Source: Amycolatopsis jejuensis (GTDB lineage: Bacteria; Actinomycetota; Actinomycetes; Mycobacteriales; Pseudonocardiaceae). From it: a DNA stretch of 64,000 bases. Below the pieces are notes generated by a model, which was not told the DNA's origin, did not search any database, and was given only the letters and a program-made list of their open reading frames with translations. Location: contig NZ_JNYZ01000014.1 in assembly GCF_000717335.1 (NCBI RefSeq), forward strand, positions 135,383-199,382. Direction: 5' to 3'. Of the stretch, positions 9,584 to 19,803 are shown one piece after another. Each line of letters opens with the position of its first letter. Positions within the stretch are counted from its first letter, which is position 1. Made by a program: the position numbers and the translations under genes.

Positions 9584-10960
9584 GTGGCACAGGACGAACT
9601 CTTCACGGTGAACCCCGACCTGGGGCCGCCGCCGGAACCCACCGGGGCGAACACCGCCGAACCGCAGGCCGACCCAGCGAGCTCGCCGCTCGCGGTGCGG
9701 ATGCGGCCGCGCACGCTCGACGAGGTGGTCGGGCAGCAGCACCTGCTGCGGGAAGGGGCCCCGCTGCGCCGTCTGGTCGAGGGGGCCGCGCCGGCATCCG
9801 TGCTGCTCTACGGCCCGCCGGGCACCGGGAAGACGACGCTGGCCAACCTGGTGTCCGTCGCCACCGGGCGCCGGTTCGTTGCGATGTCCGCGCTGTCGGC
9901 CGGGGTCAAGGAGGTACGCGGCGTCATCGAGGAGGCACGCCGCCGCAGGCAGTACAACGCCGAGAACACGGTCCTGTTCATCGACGAGGTGCACCGGTTC
10001 TCCAAGACGCAGCAGGACGCGCTGCTGGGCGCGGTGGAAGACCGCACGGTGCTGCTGGTGGCCGCGACCACGGAAAACCCGTCGTTCTCGGTGGTGTCGC
10101 CGCTGCTGTCGCGGTCGCTGGTGCTGCAGCTGCGCTCGCTCACCGACGACGACATCGTGGCCGTCCTGGAGCGGGCGCTCGCCGATGAACGCGGTCTCGC
10201 GGGCGAGCTCAAGCTCACCGAGGACGCGCAGGCCCACCTCGTCCGGCTGGCCGGCGGCGACGCGCGGCGGGCGCTCACCGCGCTGGAAGCGGCGGCCGAC
10301 GCGGCCTCGGCCACCGAGCACAAGACGATCGGTCTCGCGATCGTCGAGTCCACAGTGGACAAGGCGGCGGTCCGCTACGACCGCGACGGCGACCAGCACT
10401 ACGACGTGATCAGCGCGTTCATCAAGTCGATCCGCGGCTCGGACGTCGACGCGGCCCTGCACTACCTCGCGCGGATGATCGAGGCAGGGGAGGACCCGCG
10501 GTTCCTCGCACGGCGGCTGGTGGTGCACGCGAGCGAGGACGTCGGCCTTGCCGATCCCACGGCGCTGCAGGCGGCGGTGGCGGCGGCGCACGCGGTGCAG
10601 TTCATCGGCATGCCCGAAGGGCGGCTGGCGCTCGCGCAGGCGACCATCCACCTGGCCACCGCGCCGAAGTCGAACGCCGTGGTCACGGCCATCGACGCGG
10701 CCCTTGCGGACGTCCGCGCGGGCAAAGCGGGCACAGTTCCGGCGCACCTGCGCGACGGCCATTACGCGGGGGCGAAGCAGCTCGGCAACGCCCAGGGATA
10801 CCGGTACCCGCACAACGTCCCGGAGGGCGTGCTGGCGCAGCAGTACCCGCCGGACGAGCTGGTCGGCCGCGACTACTACGAGCCCACCCAGCGCGGCGGC
10901 GAACGTCCGCTGGCCGAGCGGGTGCCGCGGCTGCGCCGCACCATCCGGGGAGGAGGTTGA
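9584..10960 (+). CDS. rarA: Replication-associated recombination protein RarA (MgsA)
   Basis: An AAA+ ATPase of 458 residues, related to clamp-loader proteins, acting at stalled forks with SSB. Walker A is GPPGTGKTT, Walker [10 protein letters not shown], sensor 1 AATTENPSF, and the C-terminal tetramerisation part contains SEDVGLADP and [12 protein letters not shown]. The GTG at 9584 (MAQDELF) is chosen because DELF-type sequence starts the family; no strong ribosome-binding site is visible. rarA lies between aspS and alaS as in mycobacteria. Confidence 0.92.
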   Translation: MAQDELFTVNPDLGPPPEPTGANTAEPQADPASSPLAVRMRPRTLDEVVGQQHLLREGAPLRRLVEGAAPASVLLYGPPGTGKTTLANLVSVATGRRFVAMSALSAGVKEVRGVIEEARRRRQYNAENTVLFIDEVHRFSKTQQDALLGAVEDRTVLLVAATTENPSFSVVSPLLSRSLVLQLRSLTDDDIVAVLERALADERGLAGELKLTEDAQAHLVRLAGGDARRALTALEAAADAASATEHKTIGLAIVESTVDKAAVRYDRDGDQHYDVISAFIKSIRGSDVDAALHYLARMIEAGEDPRFLARRLVVHASEDVGLADPTALQAAVAAAHAVQFIGMPEGRLALAQATIHLATAPKSNAVVTAIDAALADVRAGKAGTVPAHLRDGHYAGAKQLGNAQGYRYPHNVPEGVLAQQYPPDELVGRDYYEPTQRGGERPLAERVPRLRRTIRGGG

Positions 10961-11064
10961 TCCCGGTCACCGGAACCGGCGTGAACGTCGCCACTTTCTT
11001 CCGTATAACGGCTTGTGGGGGAACAACCGGGAGGCGGGCCGGTTGATCCCCTCGAGGAGAGGGG

Positions 11065-11619
11065 GTGGCGATGACGCTGCTGACCGTGTGGCCCGACGAC
11101 CGGCCCGGCCACGTCCTGCTGCGCACCGAGGACACGGCCGCGATCACGGCCGAGCTCGCCCGCATTGGCGCGGGTTTCGCGCGCTGGCCGCTGTCCGGCG
11201 CGGGGGAGACGAGCGAGCCCGGCGTGCTCGCGAGCTACCAGGACCGCATCGACGCCCGCATCACCGGCCCGGGCTACCACGCCGTCGACGTGCTCACCGG
11301 CGAACCCGGACTGGCCGAACGCAGCGCGAACGGCGCCGAGGACCGGTTCTTCGTGCAGGGGTCGGCAGTCTGGTACCTGCACACCGGCCGGGAGGTCCAC
11401 GCAGTCCTGTGCGAACCCGGCGACCTCCTCACCATCCCGGCCCACACCCGCCACTGGCACGACGGCGGCCTCCGCCCGGACCACGTGACGATCCGGGTCC
11501 GCCATCCCGCCGCGGCCGCCGGGGCTGTTCCACCGGCTCCCGTGGTGACGACGGATTTCCCGGACTTCGAGACGCTGGTCGCCGGGCGTAGTGGTACTTG
11601 GCCGGTCCTGAGCCGCTGA
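11065..11619 (+). CDS. Acireductone dioxygenase-like cupin lacking the HxH metal pair
   Basis: 184 residues matching the acireductone dioxygenase fold (DRFFVQGSAVWYLH, CEPGDLLTIPAHTRHWHDGG), the methionine-salvage enzyme converting 1,2-dihydroxy-3-keto-5-methylthiopentene. Canonical members carry H-x-H just before the conserved E/RFF; here that stretch reads ERSANGAEDRFF, so two of four ligands are absent while the Glu and the late His remain. No other salvage genes are nearby. It may have another metal chemistry or no catalysis. AGGAG at 11055-11059 serves the GTG at 11065 or the ATG at 11071. Confidence 0.7.
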   Translation: MAMTLLTVWPDDRPGHVLLRTEDTAAITAELARIGAGFARWPLSGAGETSEPGVLASYQDRIDARITGPGYHAVDVLTGEPGLAERSANGAEDRFFVQGSAVWYLHTGREVHAVLCEPGDLLTIPAHTRHWHDGGLRPDHVTIRVRHPAAAAGAVPPAPVVTTDFPDFETLVAGRSGTWPVLSR

Positions 11620-11658
11620 GGCCCGAACCCCGAGCGGTCGCCGGGGCCCCGGAAAGAA

Positions 11659-11737
11659 CCCCAATGTGGCATTGGGTGCATGTGACGCACCCAATGTGGC
11701 ATTGGTTGCGTGGGATGCACCCAATGCCACATTGGGG
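11659..11737. repeat. CCAATGTGGCATTGG inverted/tandem repeat element
   Basis: Three copies of a 16-18 nt unit start at 11660, 11690 and 11720, exactly 30 nt apart. Two read CCCAATGTGGCATTGG and the third is its inverse, CCCAATGCCACATTGG. The outer copies form perfect 23-nt inverted arms (11659-11681 and 11715-11737). It lies 40 nt after the cupin stop, between convergent genes, and may act as a terminator. The rest of the 11620-11900 gap shows nothing recognisable. Confidence 0.7.
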
Positions 11738-11900
11738 TGTGTGGCCGGGGGCTGGACACCAAGATGCTTCAAGGAACGGGGGGCGCTGGGCCTGGCCGGT
11801 CCGTGATCAGCTGCCTTGGCCTGGTGCAGTGGCCGCGCGCGGGCTGCCGTCGAAGCGGGCTCCGGTGAGGGTGGAATGGCCGCGCGGTGCCACGGAGCAG

Positions 11901-12806
11901 TCAAGCCCGGAGCGTAGCCAGCCGGTCCACCCCGATGCCGGAAATCAGCAGCCGTTCCTTCGCATTGCCCAGCAGCCGCGCGGTCCAGGGCGTGAAACCG
12001 CCGTCGCCCACGGCGGCCGGGCCGGAGCCGAAGTCGGCCGTGATCGTGAAGCACAGGCCGGTGTAGTAGTCGCGGCCACCGGGCCGGTCCGGGTCCGGAG
12101 AAACGGGCACGTCCGGCAGCGCTTCCTGCAAGTCCGCGGCAAAACCGGCGAACTGACTGTCCAAAGTGGTCAGTTCGACCCCGCTCGAGCGGGCACCGGC
12201 GGCCCGCACCGCGGCAGTCAAGAACCGCACGTGCTCCACCAGATGAGCCCGCTCGAATGCCAGCCCGCCGCGGTCGCGTCCCGCGGACACCGCCGCGAAG
12301 AGCGAGAAGTGCGCGTAAAAACCCGGCCCCGGCGGACGTTGCGCCCGCACCACCCGTTGCACCGTCGCGAGCCGCACCGGGTCCGGGCCGTCGCGGCGGA
12401 TCGCGGCTTCGAGGGCGAGCCCGTTCGTCGGGTCGGCTGCGACCTCGGTGCCGCGTCCGGTCGGTACCACGCGGTGCTGCGCCAGCCCGGCCACAGCGGA
12501 ATGCGTACCGAGCGGTGTCACCGGCGAGAGCTGGACGCGGTCGAACTCCGGTGGCGTTGCGGAAAGCAGAGTGTCCTCGATCTGCCTGAGCGTTTCGAAC
12601 GCCAGCGGCGCGGGCGAGGTGAACCGGTCGGCTCGATAGCGGCGCAGGACGTCCGGCGCGCGCAGTTTCTCCGCCCGCCGCCGGGCGACTTCGAGTTGCA
12701 GCGTGGTGAGGTCGGCGCCGGGCAGTTCGGCGAGCACGTCGGCCGCGGCGCCGCCCGGCCCGGCGAGCACGCGCGGCAACGGTCCGTGGCCGTTCGAGGA
12801 CTCCAT
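11901..12806 (-). CDS. Conserved protein of unknown function, faintly class II aaRS/HisZ-like
   Basis: 301 residues that I cannot assign. Segments such as SPVTPLGTHSAVAGLAQHR, EVAADPTNGLALEAA, RLATVQRVVRAQ, YAHFSLFAAVSAGRD and RDYYTGLCFTITADF give a weak impression of the histidyl-tRNA synthetase/HisZ fold, where YYTG...F is typical; this is inference only. The ATG at 12806 is used although GGAGG lies directly against it, which is too close to act as its ribosome-binding site. It converges on the cupin gene across the repeat element and diverges from the DUF948 gene. Confidence 0.55.
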   Translation of the reverse strand: MESSNGHGPLPRVLAGPGGAAADVLAELPGADLTTLQLEVARRRAEKLRAPDVLRRYRADRFTSPAPLAFETLRQIEDTLLSATPPEFDRVQLSPVTPLGTHSAVAGLAQHRVVPTGRGTEVAADPTNGLALEAAIRRDGPDPVRLATVQRVVRAQRPPGPGFYAHFSLFAAVSAGRDRGGLAFERAHLVEHVRFLTAAVRAAGARSSGVELTTLDSQFAGFAADLQEALPDVPVSPDPDRPGGRDYYTGLCFTITADFGSGPAAVGDGGFTPWTARLLGNAKERLLISGIGVDRLATLRA

Positions 12807-12960
12807 CCTCCGGTGATAGCAGCGCCGCGCCGGGCCCGCGAACGGTTTTCCGCAAGGGCGGCTGCGCTGGGTGACGATCGACAGCGGGGGGTCCCCGCCG
12901 AAGCGCAGGCCAGGCGGTAACCTCACACCCACCGAAAAACCGCACCCCCGAGGAGGGCCC

Positions 12961-13344
12961 GTGTCGGCAGGGCAGATCGCCGCGCTGATCGCCGCAGGAG
13001 CATTCGTACTGCTGGTCTTGCTGCTGGCGATCCCGCTGCTCAAGCTCGGCCGGACGCTGGACGAGGCGACGATCGCGATCCGCAAGGCGCACGAGAACAG
13101 CGACCCGATCCTGATCGGCGCCAACGAGACGATCACGCACGTCAACACCCAGCTCGAGCGGGTCGACGGGATCACCGCGAACGCGCAGGCCGTCACCGGC
13201 AACGTCTCCGCGCTGTCGTCGGTGTTCACCGCGACGCTCGGCGGGCCGCTGGTGAAGACCGCCGCGCTGTCGTACGGCATCAGCAAGGCCATCCGCGCCC
13301 GCCGCAAGAAGCAGGACGAGAAGGCCCGCCGGAGGAAGAAGTGA
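12961..13344 (+). CDS. DUF948-family membrane protein
   Basis: 127 residues: one N-terminal membrane helix (IAALIAAGAFVLLVLLLAIP), a helical, coiled-coil-prone region containing NETITHVNTQLERVDGITAN, and a very basic tail ending ARRRKK. This is the layout of the DUF948 family found upstream of alaS in actinobacteria; function unknown. The GTG at 12961 has GAGGAGGG five bases upstream. It overlaps the next gene by four bases. Confidence 0.8.
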   Translation: MSAGQIAALIAAGAFVLLVLLLAIPLLKLGRTLDEATIAIRKAHENSDPILIGANETITHVNTQLERVDGITANAQAVTGNVSALSSVFTATLGGPLVKTAALSYGISKAIRARRKKQDEKARRRKK

Positions 13345-13643
13345 AGCGCCTGTTCTGGCTCGGGGTCGGCGTCGTCGCCGGGGTCGCGCTCAGCCGCAAG
13401 GCGAGCGAAACCGCTCGTCAGGCCACTCCGGCCGGGTTAGCATCGAATCTGGGCGACGCCGTGCGGGAACTCGCGGGCGCCGTCGGTTCGTTCGGCGCCG
13501 AGGTGCGCGCCGGGATGAGCGAACGGGAACAGGAGCTGCACGACATGGTCGAGGAACGGACCGGGTTCACCGCGCCGCCTTCGGGCGCGGGCCGGCACGC
13601 CGCGCGTCGCCCCGTCCGGCGAGCACGCCGGGCGGAGGGCTGA
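13341..13643 (+). CDS. Small membrane-anchored protein (DUF6167-like)
   Basis: 100 residues beginning MKRLFWLGVGVVAGVAL, a single N-terminal helix or anchor, then an amphipathic middle and a basic tail (HAARRPVRRARRAEG). The start GTGA overlaps the stop of the DUF948 gene, and alaS follows 81 nt later. The pair probably forms one unit with alaS; function unknown. Confidence 0.75.
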   Translation: MKRLFWLGVGVVAGVALSRKASETARQATPAGLASNLGDAVRELAGAVGSFGAEVRAGMSEREQELHDMVEERTGFTAPPSGAGRHAARRPVRRARRAEG

Positions 13644-13724
13644 ACCCGCGCGCGCCTTCCGCCGCCTCCGTCCGTTCCCTTTCCCACCCGGCCGTGCGCC
13701 GGACCCAGCACAAGGACGACACCC

Positions 13725-16388
13725 GTGGACACACACGAGATCACCGACCGTTTCCTGCGCCACTTCGAAAGCCGCGGCCACACGCGCGTGCCGAGTGCGC
13801 CGCTGATCCTCGACGACCCGAACCTGCTCTTCGTCAACGCCGGCATGGTGCAGTTCAAGCCGTACTTCCTCGGCGAGGCGCCGCCGCCGTACCCGCGCGC
13901 GACCAGCGTGCAGAAGTGCGTGCGCACGCCGGACATCGACGAGGTCGGCAAGACCACCCGGCACAACACGTTCTTCCAGATGGCGGGCAACTTCTCGTTC
14001 GGCGACTACTTCAAGGAAGGCGCGATCGAGAACGCCTGGGAGCTGGTCACGAAGTCCCAGGACGAGGGCGGCTACGGCCTCGACCCGGACCGCATCTGGG
14101 CCACCGTCTACGAGCAGGACAGCGAAGCGGCGGGCCTGTGGCGCAAGATCACCGGCCTCCCGTCGGAGCGGATCCAGGCGCGCGACGGCAAGGACAACTA
14201 CTGGGACATGGGCGTGCCCGGTCCCGGCGGCCCGTGCTCGGAGATCTACTACGACCGCGGCCCGGCGTACGGCCGCGAGGGTGGCCCGGTCGCGGACGAG
14301 GACCGGTACATCGAGATCTGGAACCTCGTCTTCATGCAGGACGTCCGCGGTGAGAAGAGCCCGAAGCAGGGCCACCCGCCGATCGGCGAGCTGCCGAAGA
14401 AGAACATCGACACCGGCATGGGCGTCGAGCGCGTGGCGACGATCCTGCAGGGCGTCGAGAACGTGTACGAGACCGACCTGGTGCGCCCGGTCATCGGCCG
14501 CGCCGAGGAGTTCTCCGGCCGCCACTACGGCGCCAACCACGCCGACGACGTGCGCTTCCGCGTCATCGCCGACCACGCGCGCACCGGCGTGCTGCTGATC
14601 GGCGACGGCGTCACCCCGGGCAACGACGGCCGCGGGTACGTGCTGCGCCGCCTGCTTCGCCGCATCGTGCGGTCCACGCGGCTGCTCGGCGTGCAGGAGC
14701 CGGTGCTGCAGGAGTTCGCGAAGGTCGTGCGCGACACGATGGGCCCGACGTACCCCGAGCTGGTCAGCGGGTTCGAGCGGATCTCCGAGGTCGTGCGCGT
14801 CGAGGAGGAAGCCTTCCTGGCCACTCTCACCAGCGGTTCGCGCATCTTCGACCTGGCCGCGGCCGAGACCAAGCAGGGCGGTGGCGACGTGCTGGCCGGG
14901 GACAAGGCGTTCCAGCTGCACGACACGTACGGCTTCCCGATCGACCTCACCCTCGAAATGGCGGCCGAGCAGGGCCTGTCCGTCGACGAGGACGGCTTCC
15001 GCACCCTCATGGAGGAGCAGCGCAAGCGCGCGAAGGCGGACGCGGCGGCCCGCAAGAGCGGCCACGGCGACCTGTCGGAGTACCGCAAGCTGCTGGAACA
15101 GCACGGCGAAACCGAGTTCCTCGGCTACACCGAGCTGCAGGCGAACGCGAAGGTCGTCGGCCTGCTCGAAGACGGCCTGCCGGTGCGCAGCGTCGCCGCG
15201 GGCCACAAGGCGGAGCTGGTCCTCGACCGCACGCCGTTCTACGCCGAAAGCGGTGGCCAGATCGCCGACACCGGCGTGCTGGTCGGCGACGGCGTCGAGC
15301 TGAAGGTGCTCGACGTGCAGAAGATCGTGCCGGGGCTGTTCGTCCACCGCGTCGAGGTCACGGCGGGCGAGGTCGGGCTGGACACGCAGCTCACCGGGTC
15401 GGTGGACGCGATCCGGCGGCTCTCGATCGAGCGTTCGCACTCGGCCACGCACCTCGTGCACGCGGCGGTGCGCGGCGCGTACGGCAAGCGCGCGGCGCAG
15501 GCCGGTTCGCTCAACGCGCCGGGCCGCATGCGGTTCGACTTCACCACGCCGGGTGCGGTGTCCGCGGACATCCTCACCGAGGTCGAGCAGGAAGTGAACG
15601 ACTACCTGCAGACCGACGTCGAGGTGCAGAGCTACACCACCACCAAGGACAAGGCGCTGGAGCTGGGCGCGGTCGCGCTGTTCGGCGAGAAGTACGGCAA
15701 CGACGTGCGCGTCGTCGACATGGGCGAGTACTCGCGCGAGCTGTGCGGTGGTACCCACGTCGACCGGATCGGCCAGCTCGGGCTCGTGAAGCTGGTGTCG
15801 GACGCGTCCGTGGGGTCCGGTGTGCACCGCGTCGAGGCGCTGGTCGGGCCGGACGCGCTGAAGCACGTGCGCAAGGAACAGCTGCTCGTGTCGCAGCTGG
15901 CGACCACGTTCAAGGTGCCGTCCGAGGAGCTGCCGTCGCGGATCGAGGACGTCCTCACGCGGCTGAAGAACGCGGAGAAGGAGATCGAGCAGCTGCGCAC
16001 GCAGCAGGTGCTCGGCTCGGCCGGTGCGCTGGCGGACAAGGCGCAGGACGTCGCCGGGGTGTCGGTGGTGGCCGAGGTCGTGCCGGACGTCGACGGCAAC
16101 GGCCTGCGCGCGCTCGCGTCGGACATCCGCGGCCGTCTCGGCGACCGGGCCGGGGTGGTGGCGTTGTTCGCGCCGGCGGGCGAGAAGGTCGCCTTCGTGG
16201 TCGCGACCACCGCGGCGGCGCGGGACAAGGGACTGGCCGCGGGCAAGCTCGTGCCGTCGTTCGCCGGGGCGATCGGCGGACGCGGCGGCGGCAAGCCGGA
16301 CATGGCCCAGGGCGGCGGTACCGACCCGGCCGGCGCGGAGCAGGCCGTCACGGCGCTGCGCGCGGCGGTCGCGAACGTTGGCCGCTAG
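13725..16388 (+). CDS. alaS: Alanyl-tRNA synthetase
   Basis: 887 residues, full family length. Charges tRNA(Ala) and edits mischarged Ser/Gly. The catalytic domain carries [18 protein letters not shown] and [15 protein letters not shown]; the editing domain has the zinc-binding HSATH and the [12 protein letters not shown]ys/His pair; the C-Ala domain ends with [14 protein letters not shown]. The GTG at 13725 gives the usual [14 protein letters not shown] start. It is followed by ruvX, mltG and aroE, an order conserved in actinobacteria. Confidence 0.96.
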   Translation: MDTHEITDRFLRHFESRGHTRVPSAPLILDDPNLLFVNAGMVQFKPYFLGEAPPPYPRATSVQKCVRTPDIDEVGKTTRHNTFFQMAGNFSFGDYFKEGAIENAWELVTKSQDEGGYGLDPDRIWATVYEQDSEAAGLWRKITGLPSERIQARDGKDNYWDMGVPGPGGPCSEIYYDRGPAYGREGGPVADEDRYIEIWNLVFMQDVRGEKSPKQGHPPIGELPKKNIDTGMGVERVATILQGVENVYETDLVRPVIGRAEEFSGRHYGANHADDVRFRVIADHARTGVLLIGDGVTPGNDGRGYVLRRLLRRIVRSTRLLGVQEPVLQEFAKVVRDTMGPTYPELVSGFERISEVVRVEEEAFLATLTSGSRIFDLAAAETKQGGGDVLAGDKAFQLHDTYGFPIDLTLEMAAEQGLSVDEDGFRTLMEEQRKRAKADAAARKSGHGDLSEYRKLLEQHGETEFLGYTELQANAKVVGLLEDGLPVRSVAAGHKAELVLDRTPFYAESGGQIADTGVLVGDGVELKVLDVQKIVPGLFVHRVEVTAGEVGLDTQLTGSVDAIRRLSIERSHSATHLVHAAVRGAYGKRAAQAGSLNAPGRMRFDFTTPGAVSADILTEVEQEVNDYLQTDVEVQSYTTTKDKALELGAVALFGEKYGNDVRVVDMGEYSRELCGGTHVDRIGQLGLVKLVSDASVGSGVHRVEALVGPDALKHVRKEQLLVSQLATTFKVPSEELPSRIEDVLTRLKNAEKEIEQLRTQQVLGSAGALADKAQDVAGVSVVAEVVPDVDGNGLRALASDIRGRLGDRAGVVALFAPAGEKVAFVVATTAAARDKGLAAGKLVPSFAGAIGGRGGGKPDMAQGGGTDPAGAEQAVTALRAAVANVGR

Positions 16389-16878
16389 ACCCGGGAGGGG
16401 CCCGGATCGGCCCGGGGAGTCCGATCCGGGGCGCGGCAGGCGGCTCGCGGTCGACGTCGGATCTGTCCGGGTCGGGGTCGCACTGAGCGATCCCGCCCCG
16501 GTCCTCGCGAGCCCGCTCGTTACCCTCTCCCGTGATGCGAAGGACGACAGCGATCTCGACCGGCTTGCCGATCTCGTCACCGAACACGAGGTGGTCGAGG
16601 TGATCGTGGGCTTGCCGAGGACGCTGGCGAACCGGCAGGGCGCGGCCGCGGAACTGGCTGTCGCGTATGCGGAAAAGCTTGCCGGGCGCGTGGGGGACGT
16701 GCCGGTCCGGCTGGCCGACGAAAGGTTGACGACGGTCACCGCGTCGCGAATGCTGTCCCAGCGGGGGGTCAAGGGACGCAAGCAGCGCGCCGTGGTGGAC
16801 CAGGCCGCGGCGGTCGAGATCCTGCAAGCCTGGCTCGACGCCGCCGCCGCGCACCGCGCCCGGAAAGGCGATTCATGA
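16378..16878 (+). CDS. ruvX: Putative pre-16S rRNA nuclease / Holliday junction resolvase-like RuvX (YqgF)
   Basis: RNase H-fold protein with [16 protein letters not shown] (first Asp), [31 protein letters not shown] (Glu) and [15 protein letters not shown] (final Asp). The family matures the 16S rRNA 5' end. No ATG or GTG exists between the alaS end and the conserved core; the only in-frame initiator is TTG at 16378, overlapping alaS by 11 bases, so the exact start is uncertain. With it the protein has 166 residues. It ends in an ATGA overlap with mltG. Confidence 0.88.
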   Translation: MAARPGRGPDRPGESDPGRGRRLAVDVGSVRVGVALSDPAPVLASPLVTLSRDAKDDSDLDRLADLVTEHEVVEVIVGLPRTLANRQGAAAELAVAYAEKLAGRVGDVPVRLADERLTTVTASRMLSQRGVKGRKQRAVVDQAAAVEILQAWLDAAAAHRARKGDS

Positions 16879-18959
16879 CCGACGGCCCCGAAATCCCGGG
16901 CGGCCGCCGCCGGCTGCGCGACCCGGACGCCCCTCGCGGGCGCCGCCGGGCCCGCGAGCCCGGCACCGAACCTCCCGCAGCGCCCGGCCGTGGTCTGCCG
17001 CCCCCGGGCGACGAAGGACCCCGATCCGGCGAAGGCGCGCCTCGCCGTGCCCGCGGTGACGGACCGGCTCGCGCAGCTCGACGGCCTGACGAAGGGGCCG
17101 CCGCACGCCGAGCAGCCGGGGAAGCACCGCGTGGACCCGTAACCGGTGGTCGCCGTTCGGCAGACGGCGCACCCCGGCCCGCCGCTCGCCGCGCTCCGGC
17201 CGGTGAAGACGCGCCGGAAAGTGCACGGCAGGCGGCTGAGGGAGCACCCGGCCGCCGTCGCCGCCGTGAGACGCCGCCCGAACGTCCGCAGCGTTCGCGG
17301 ATTTCGGAGTCGGGGTGGGACCTCCCGCCCCATGCTGCCGACGACCTCCCGCGAGCCCGTCCGCGCCGGATTGCGCCGGAGGACGAGCCGGGTGGCCGCC
17401 GTCGCCGTCCCGAACCGGCCGAACCCCCGCCCTCGGGCCGCCGTCGCCGTCGCGAGGACGCCGAGGAGCCGGGTGGCCGCCGGGCACCCGAGGTACCGCC
17501 GCGCGCGCCCGTCCCGCCGCCGGACGGTTCGATGCCGCCGGATCCCCGCTTCGCCGACGGTTCGATGCCCCGGGACCCGCGGTTCGCCGGGGCCTCCATG
17601 CCGCGTGACCCCCGTGACCCCCGTGATCCCCGGGGCCTGCCGCAGCCGAGGCGGCGCCGTCCGGTCGAGCAGCCCACCGACGTGATCCCCGCCGTGCCCG
17701 CCGAGGAGCCGATCGACGACCTCTTCGACGAGCACGATCCCGAGTACGACCCCGAGTACGAATACGACGACTACGAGGACGACGACTACGCCGAACCGGA
17801 GGAAGAACCGGTCGACGAGCCACCCGCGAAGCGGCCCCGCAAGAAGCGCAAACGGGCATTCGGCTGGATCGCGGCGGTGGTGGTACTGGCGCTGCTTGCC
17901 GGTGGCGCGTGGTTCGGGTACCAGAAGATCTTCGGGTACGCGGATTTCGACGGCTCCGGCCAGGGTGACGCGCTCGTGCAGGTCGAGGACGGCGACACGA
18001 CGTCCGCGATCGGCGCGAAGCTCACCGACGCCGGGGTCGTCGCGAGTTCTCGGGCGTTCGTCAAGGCAGGCGCCGAAAACATCGCGCTCAGCCGCATCCA
18101 GCAGGGGTATTACCTGATGCGGCAGCACATGTCGGGGGAGAGCGCGGTCGAGCTGATCACGTCGGCGCCGGCCCGCGTCGGGCGGCTGGAGATCCGTCCG
18201 TACACGCAGTTCGACGACATCACGCAACCCGGCGGCAAGGTGACGCCGGGGGTGTTCAGCCTGATGTCGAAGGCGTCCTGCGCGACGGTGAACGGGAAGA
18301 GCACGTGCCTGCCGGTGGAGGAGCTGCGCAAGACAGTCGCCGACGCCGACCTCAAGGCGCTCGGCGCCCCCGAATGGGCGCTCGGCGACGCGGGCAAGGC
18401 GCTCAGCAAGGACAAACGGCTCGAAGGCCTGATCGCGCCGGGCGTGTACGACGTGAAACCCGGCTGGTCCGCGACGGAGCTGATCACCTACCTGGTGAAA
18501 CAGTCCGCCGATGCGATGCAGGCGGCCGGGCTCGGCGCGCAGAACACCGGGCCGGGGATGACGCCGTACCAGACGCTGATCATCGCGTCGCTGATCGAGC
18601 GCGAGGCGATCAAACCGGACTTCGGCAAGATCTCGCGGGTCATCTACAACCGGCTCGCGCAGCACACCAAGCTGCAGCTGGACTCGACGGTGAACTACGT
18701 GCTCGACCGTCCGACGCTGCTCACCAAGCCCGAAGACCGCGAGAAAGCCGGGCCCTACAACACGTACTCCATCCCGGCCCTGCCGCCGACCCCGATCGCG
18801 GTCCCCAGCTCGGAGGCGATCAAGGCGGCGCTCGACCCGGCCGCGGGTGCTTGGATCTTCTTCGTGAAGTGCGAGAAGGACGGTCATTCGTGCTTCGCGG
18901 TCACGAATGACGAGCACAACGACAACAAGCGCCTGGCGCAGTCCCGTGGCGTCTACTGA
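16875..18959 (+). CDS. mltG: Endolytic murein transglycosylase MltG with long disordered N-terminus
   Basis: 694 residues. The first ~300 are Arg/Pro/Gly-rich and disordered, with three tandem MP-DPRFA-like units and an acidic cluster ([14 protein letters not shown]). One membrane helix follows ([20 protein letters not shown]), then the extracellular YceG domain with SLIEREA containing the catalytic Glu, VIYNRL and [11 protein letters not shown]. It cleaves nascent glycan strands as a terminator of chain elongation. The ATG overlaps the ruvX stop. The cytoplasmic tail is far longer than in E. coli MltG, as is common in actinobacteria. Confidence 0.93.
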   Translation: MTDGPEIPGGRRRLRDPDAPRGRRRAREPGTEPPAAPGRGLPPPGDEGPRSGEGAPRRARGDGPARAARRPDEGAAARRAAGEAPRGPVTGGRRSADGAPRPAARRAPAGEDAPESARQAAEGAPGRRRRRETPPERPQRSRISESGWDLPPHAADDLPRARPRRIAPEDEPGGRRRRPEPAEPPPSGRRRRREDAEEPGGRRAPEVPPRAPVPPPDGSMPPDPRFADGSMPRDPRFAGASMPRDPRDPRDPRGLPQPRRRRPVEQPTDVIPAVPAEEPIDDLFDEHDPEYDPEYEYDDYEDDDYAEPEEEPVDEPPAKRPRKKRKRAFGWIAAVVVLALLAGGAWFGYQKIFGYADFDGSGQGDALVQVEDGDTTSAIGAKLTDAGVVASSRAFVKAGAENIALSRIQQGYYLMRQHMSGESAVELITSAPARVGRLEIRPYTQFDDITQPGGKVTPGVFSLMSKASCATVNGKSTCLPVEELRKTVADADLKALGAPEWALGDAGKALSKDKRLEGLIAPGVYDVKPGWSATELITYLVKQSADAMQAAGLGAQNTGPGMTPYQTLIIASLIEREAIKPDFGKISRVIYNRLAQHTKLQLDSTVNYVLDRPTLLTKPEDREKAGPYNTYSIPALPPTPIAVPSSEAIKAALDPAAGAWIFFVKCEKDGHSCFAVTNDEHNDNKRLAQSRGVY

Positions 18960-19800
18960 CGGCCCGCGCCGCGCCGCAGTGCTGGGCAAGCCGGTGGCGC
19001 ATTCGCTGTCACCGGTGCTGCACCGTGCGGCGTTCGCGGCACTGGGCCTGGACGGCTGGACGTACGACCGCTTCGAGACAGACGCGGACGAGCTGCCGGG
19101 TTTCGTGGACGGTCTCGGCCCGGAATGGGTCGGCCTGTCGGTCACCATGCCCGGCAAGCGGCGCGCGCTCGAGCACGCCAGCGAGGTCACGCCGAGGGCA
19201 GCGGCGGTCGGCGCGGCGAACACCTTGGTACGCCAGGGTGGTGGCTGGCTCGCCGACTGCACGGACGTCGACGGCGTGACCGGTGCTTTGCAGGCAGCTG
19301 GCGGTTACACCGCGGGGGACCAGGCGGTGGTCCTGGGCGCCGGTGGGACGGCTGCTGCCGCGGTGGTCGGCTTGGCTGCCCTGGGCGTCACGACGGTGTC
19401 TTTGGTGGTGCGAGAACCGGCGCGGGCAACGGAAACTGTGGACGCGGCCAAGCGGGCGGGGCTGGCCGTGGAGGTGCTGCGATGGTCCGAAGTGGGCTTC
19501 GCGGACCTGGCCGGCCGCGCGGCGGTGCTGGTGAACACGGTGCCGCCGGACGCGGTCGTGCCGCACGTCGCGGAGCTTTCCCGGATCGGCAGCGTGCTCG
19601 ACGTGATCTACCACCCCTGGCCGACGCCCCTCGCCGAGGCAGTGGACCGGCGCGGCGGCGGGCTTGCGACGGGGCTGGACATGTTGCTGCACCAGGCTTT
19701 CGGCCAGGCAGAGCAGTTCACCGGACAGCCTGCGCCGCGCGCAGCAATGCGGGACGCTCTGCGCGCGGCAACGGGGAATATCCTTCCACTGCCGATCTGA
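18946..19800 (+). CDS. aroE: Shikimate dehydrogenase
   Basis: 284 residues; reduces 3-dehydroshikimate with NADPH in aromatic amino-acid synthesis. Substrate-binding KPVAHSLSP and catalytic Lys in VTMPGKRRAL, the Asp in DCTDVDG, and the Rossmann motif VLGAGGTAAAA are present. The GTG at 18946 overlaps mltG by 14 bases; an in-frame ATG at 18907 would add 13 residues. The other pathway genes (aroC, aroK, aroB, aroQ) lie 8 kb downstream, separated by inserted genes. Confidence 0.92.
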   Translation: MASTDGPRRAAVLGKPVAHSLSPVLHRAAFAALGLDGWTYDRFETDADELPGFVDGLGPEWVGLSVTMPGKRRALEHASEVTPRAAAVGAANTLVRQGGGWLADCTDVDGVTGALQAAGGYTAGDQAVVLGAGGTAAAAVVGLAALGVTTVSLVVREPARATETVDAAKRAGLAVEVLRWSEVGFADLAGRAAVLVNTVPPDAVVPHVAELSRIGSVLDVIYHPWPTPLAEAVDRRGGGLATGLDMLLHQAFGQAEQFTGQPAPRAAMRDALRAATGNILPLPI

Positions 19801-19803
19801 CTG

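Noticed and set aside
12871..12960. Longer start for the DUF948 protein at 12871
   Set aside because: It would extend into the promoter region; the GTG at 12961 has a good ribosome-binding site and begins at the membrane helix.
13437..19262. A 5.8-kb uninterrupted minus-strand frame opposite alaS, ruvX, mltG and aroE
   Set aside because: It is an artefact of high third-position GC: the translation is Arg/Val/Asp-rich without domains and the plus strand holds four well-recognised genes.
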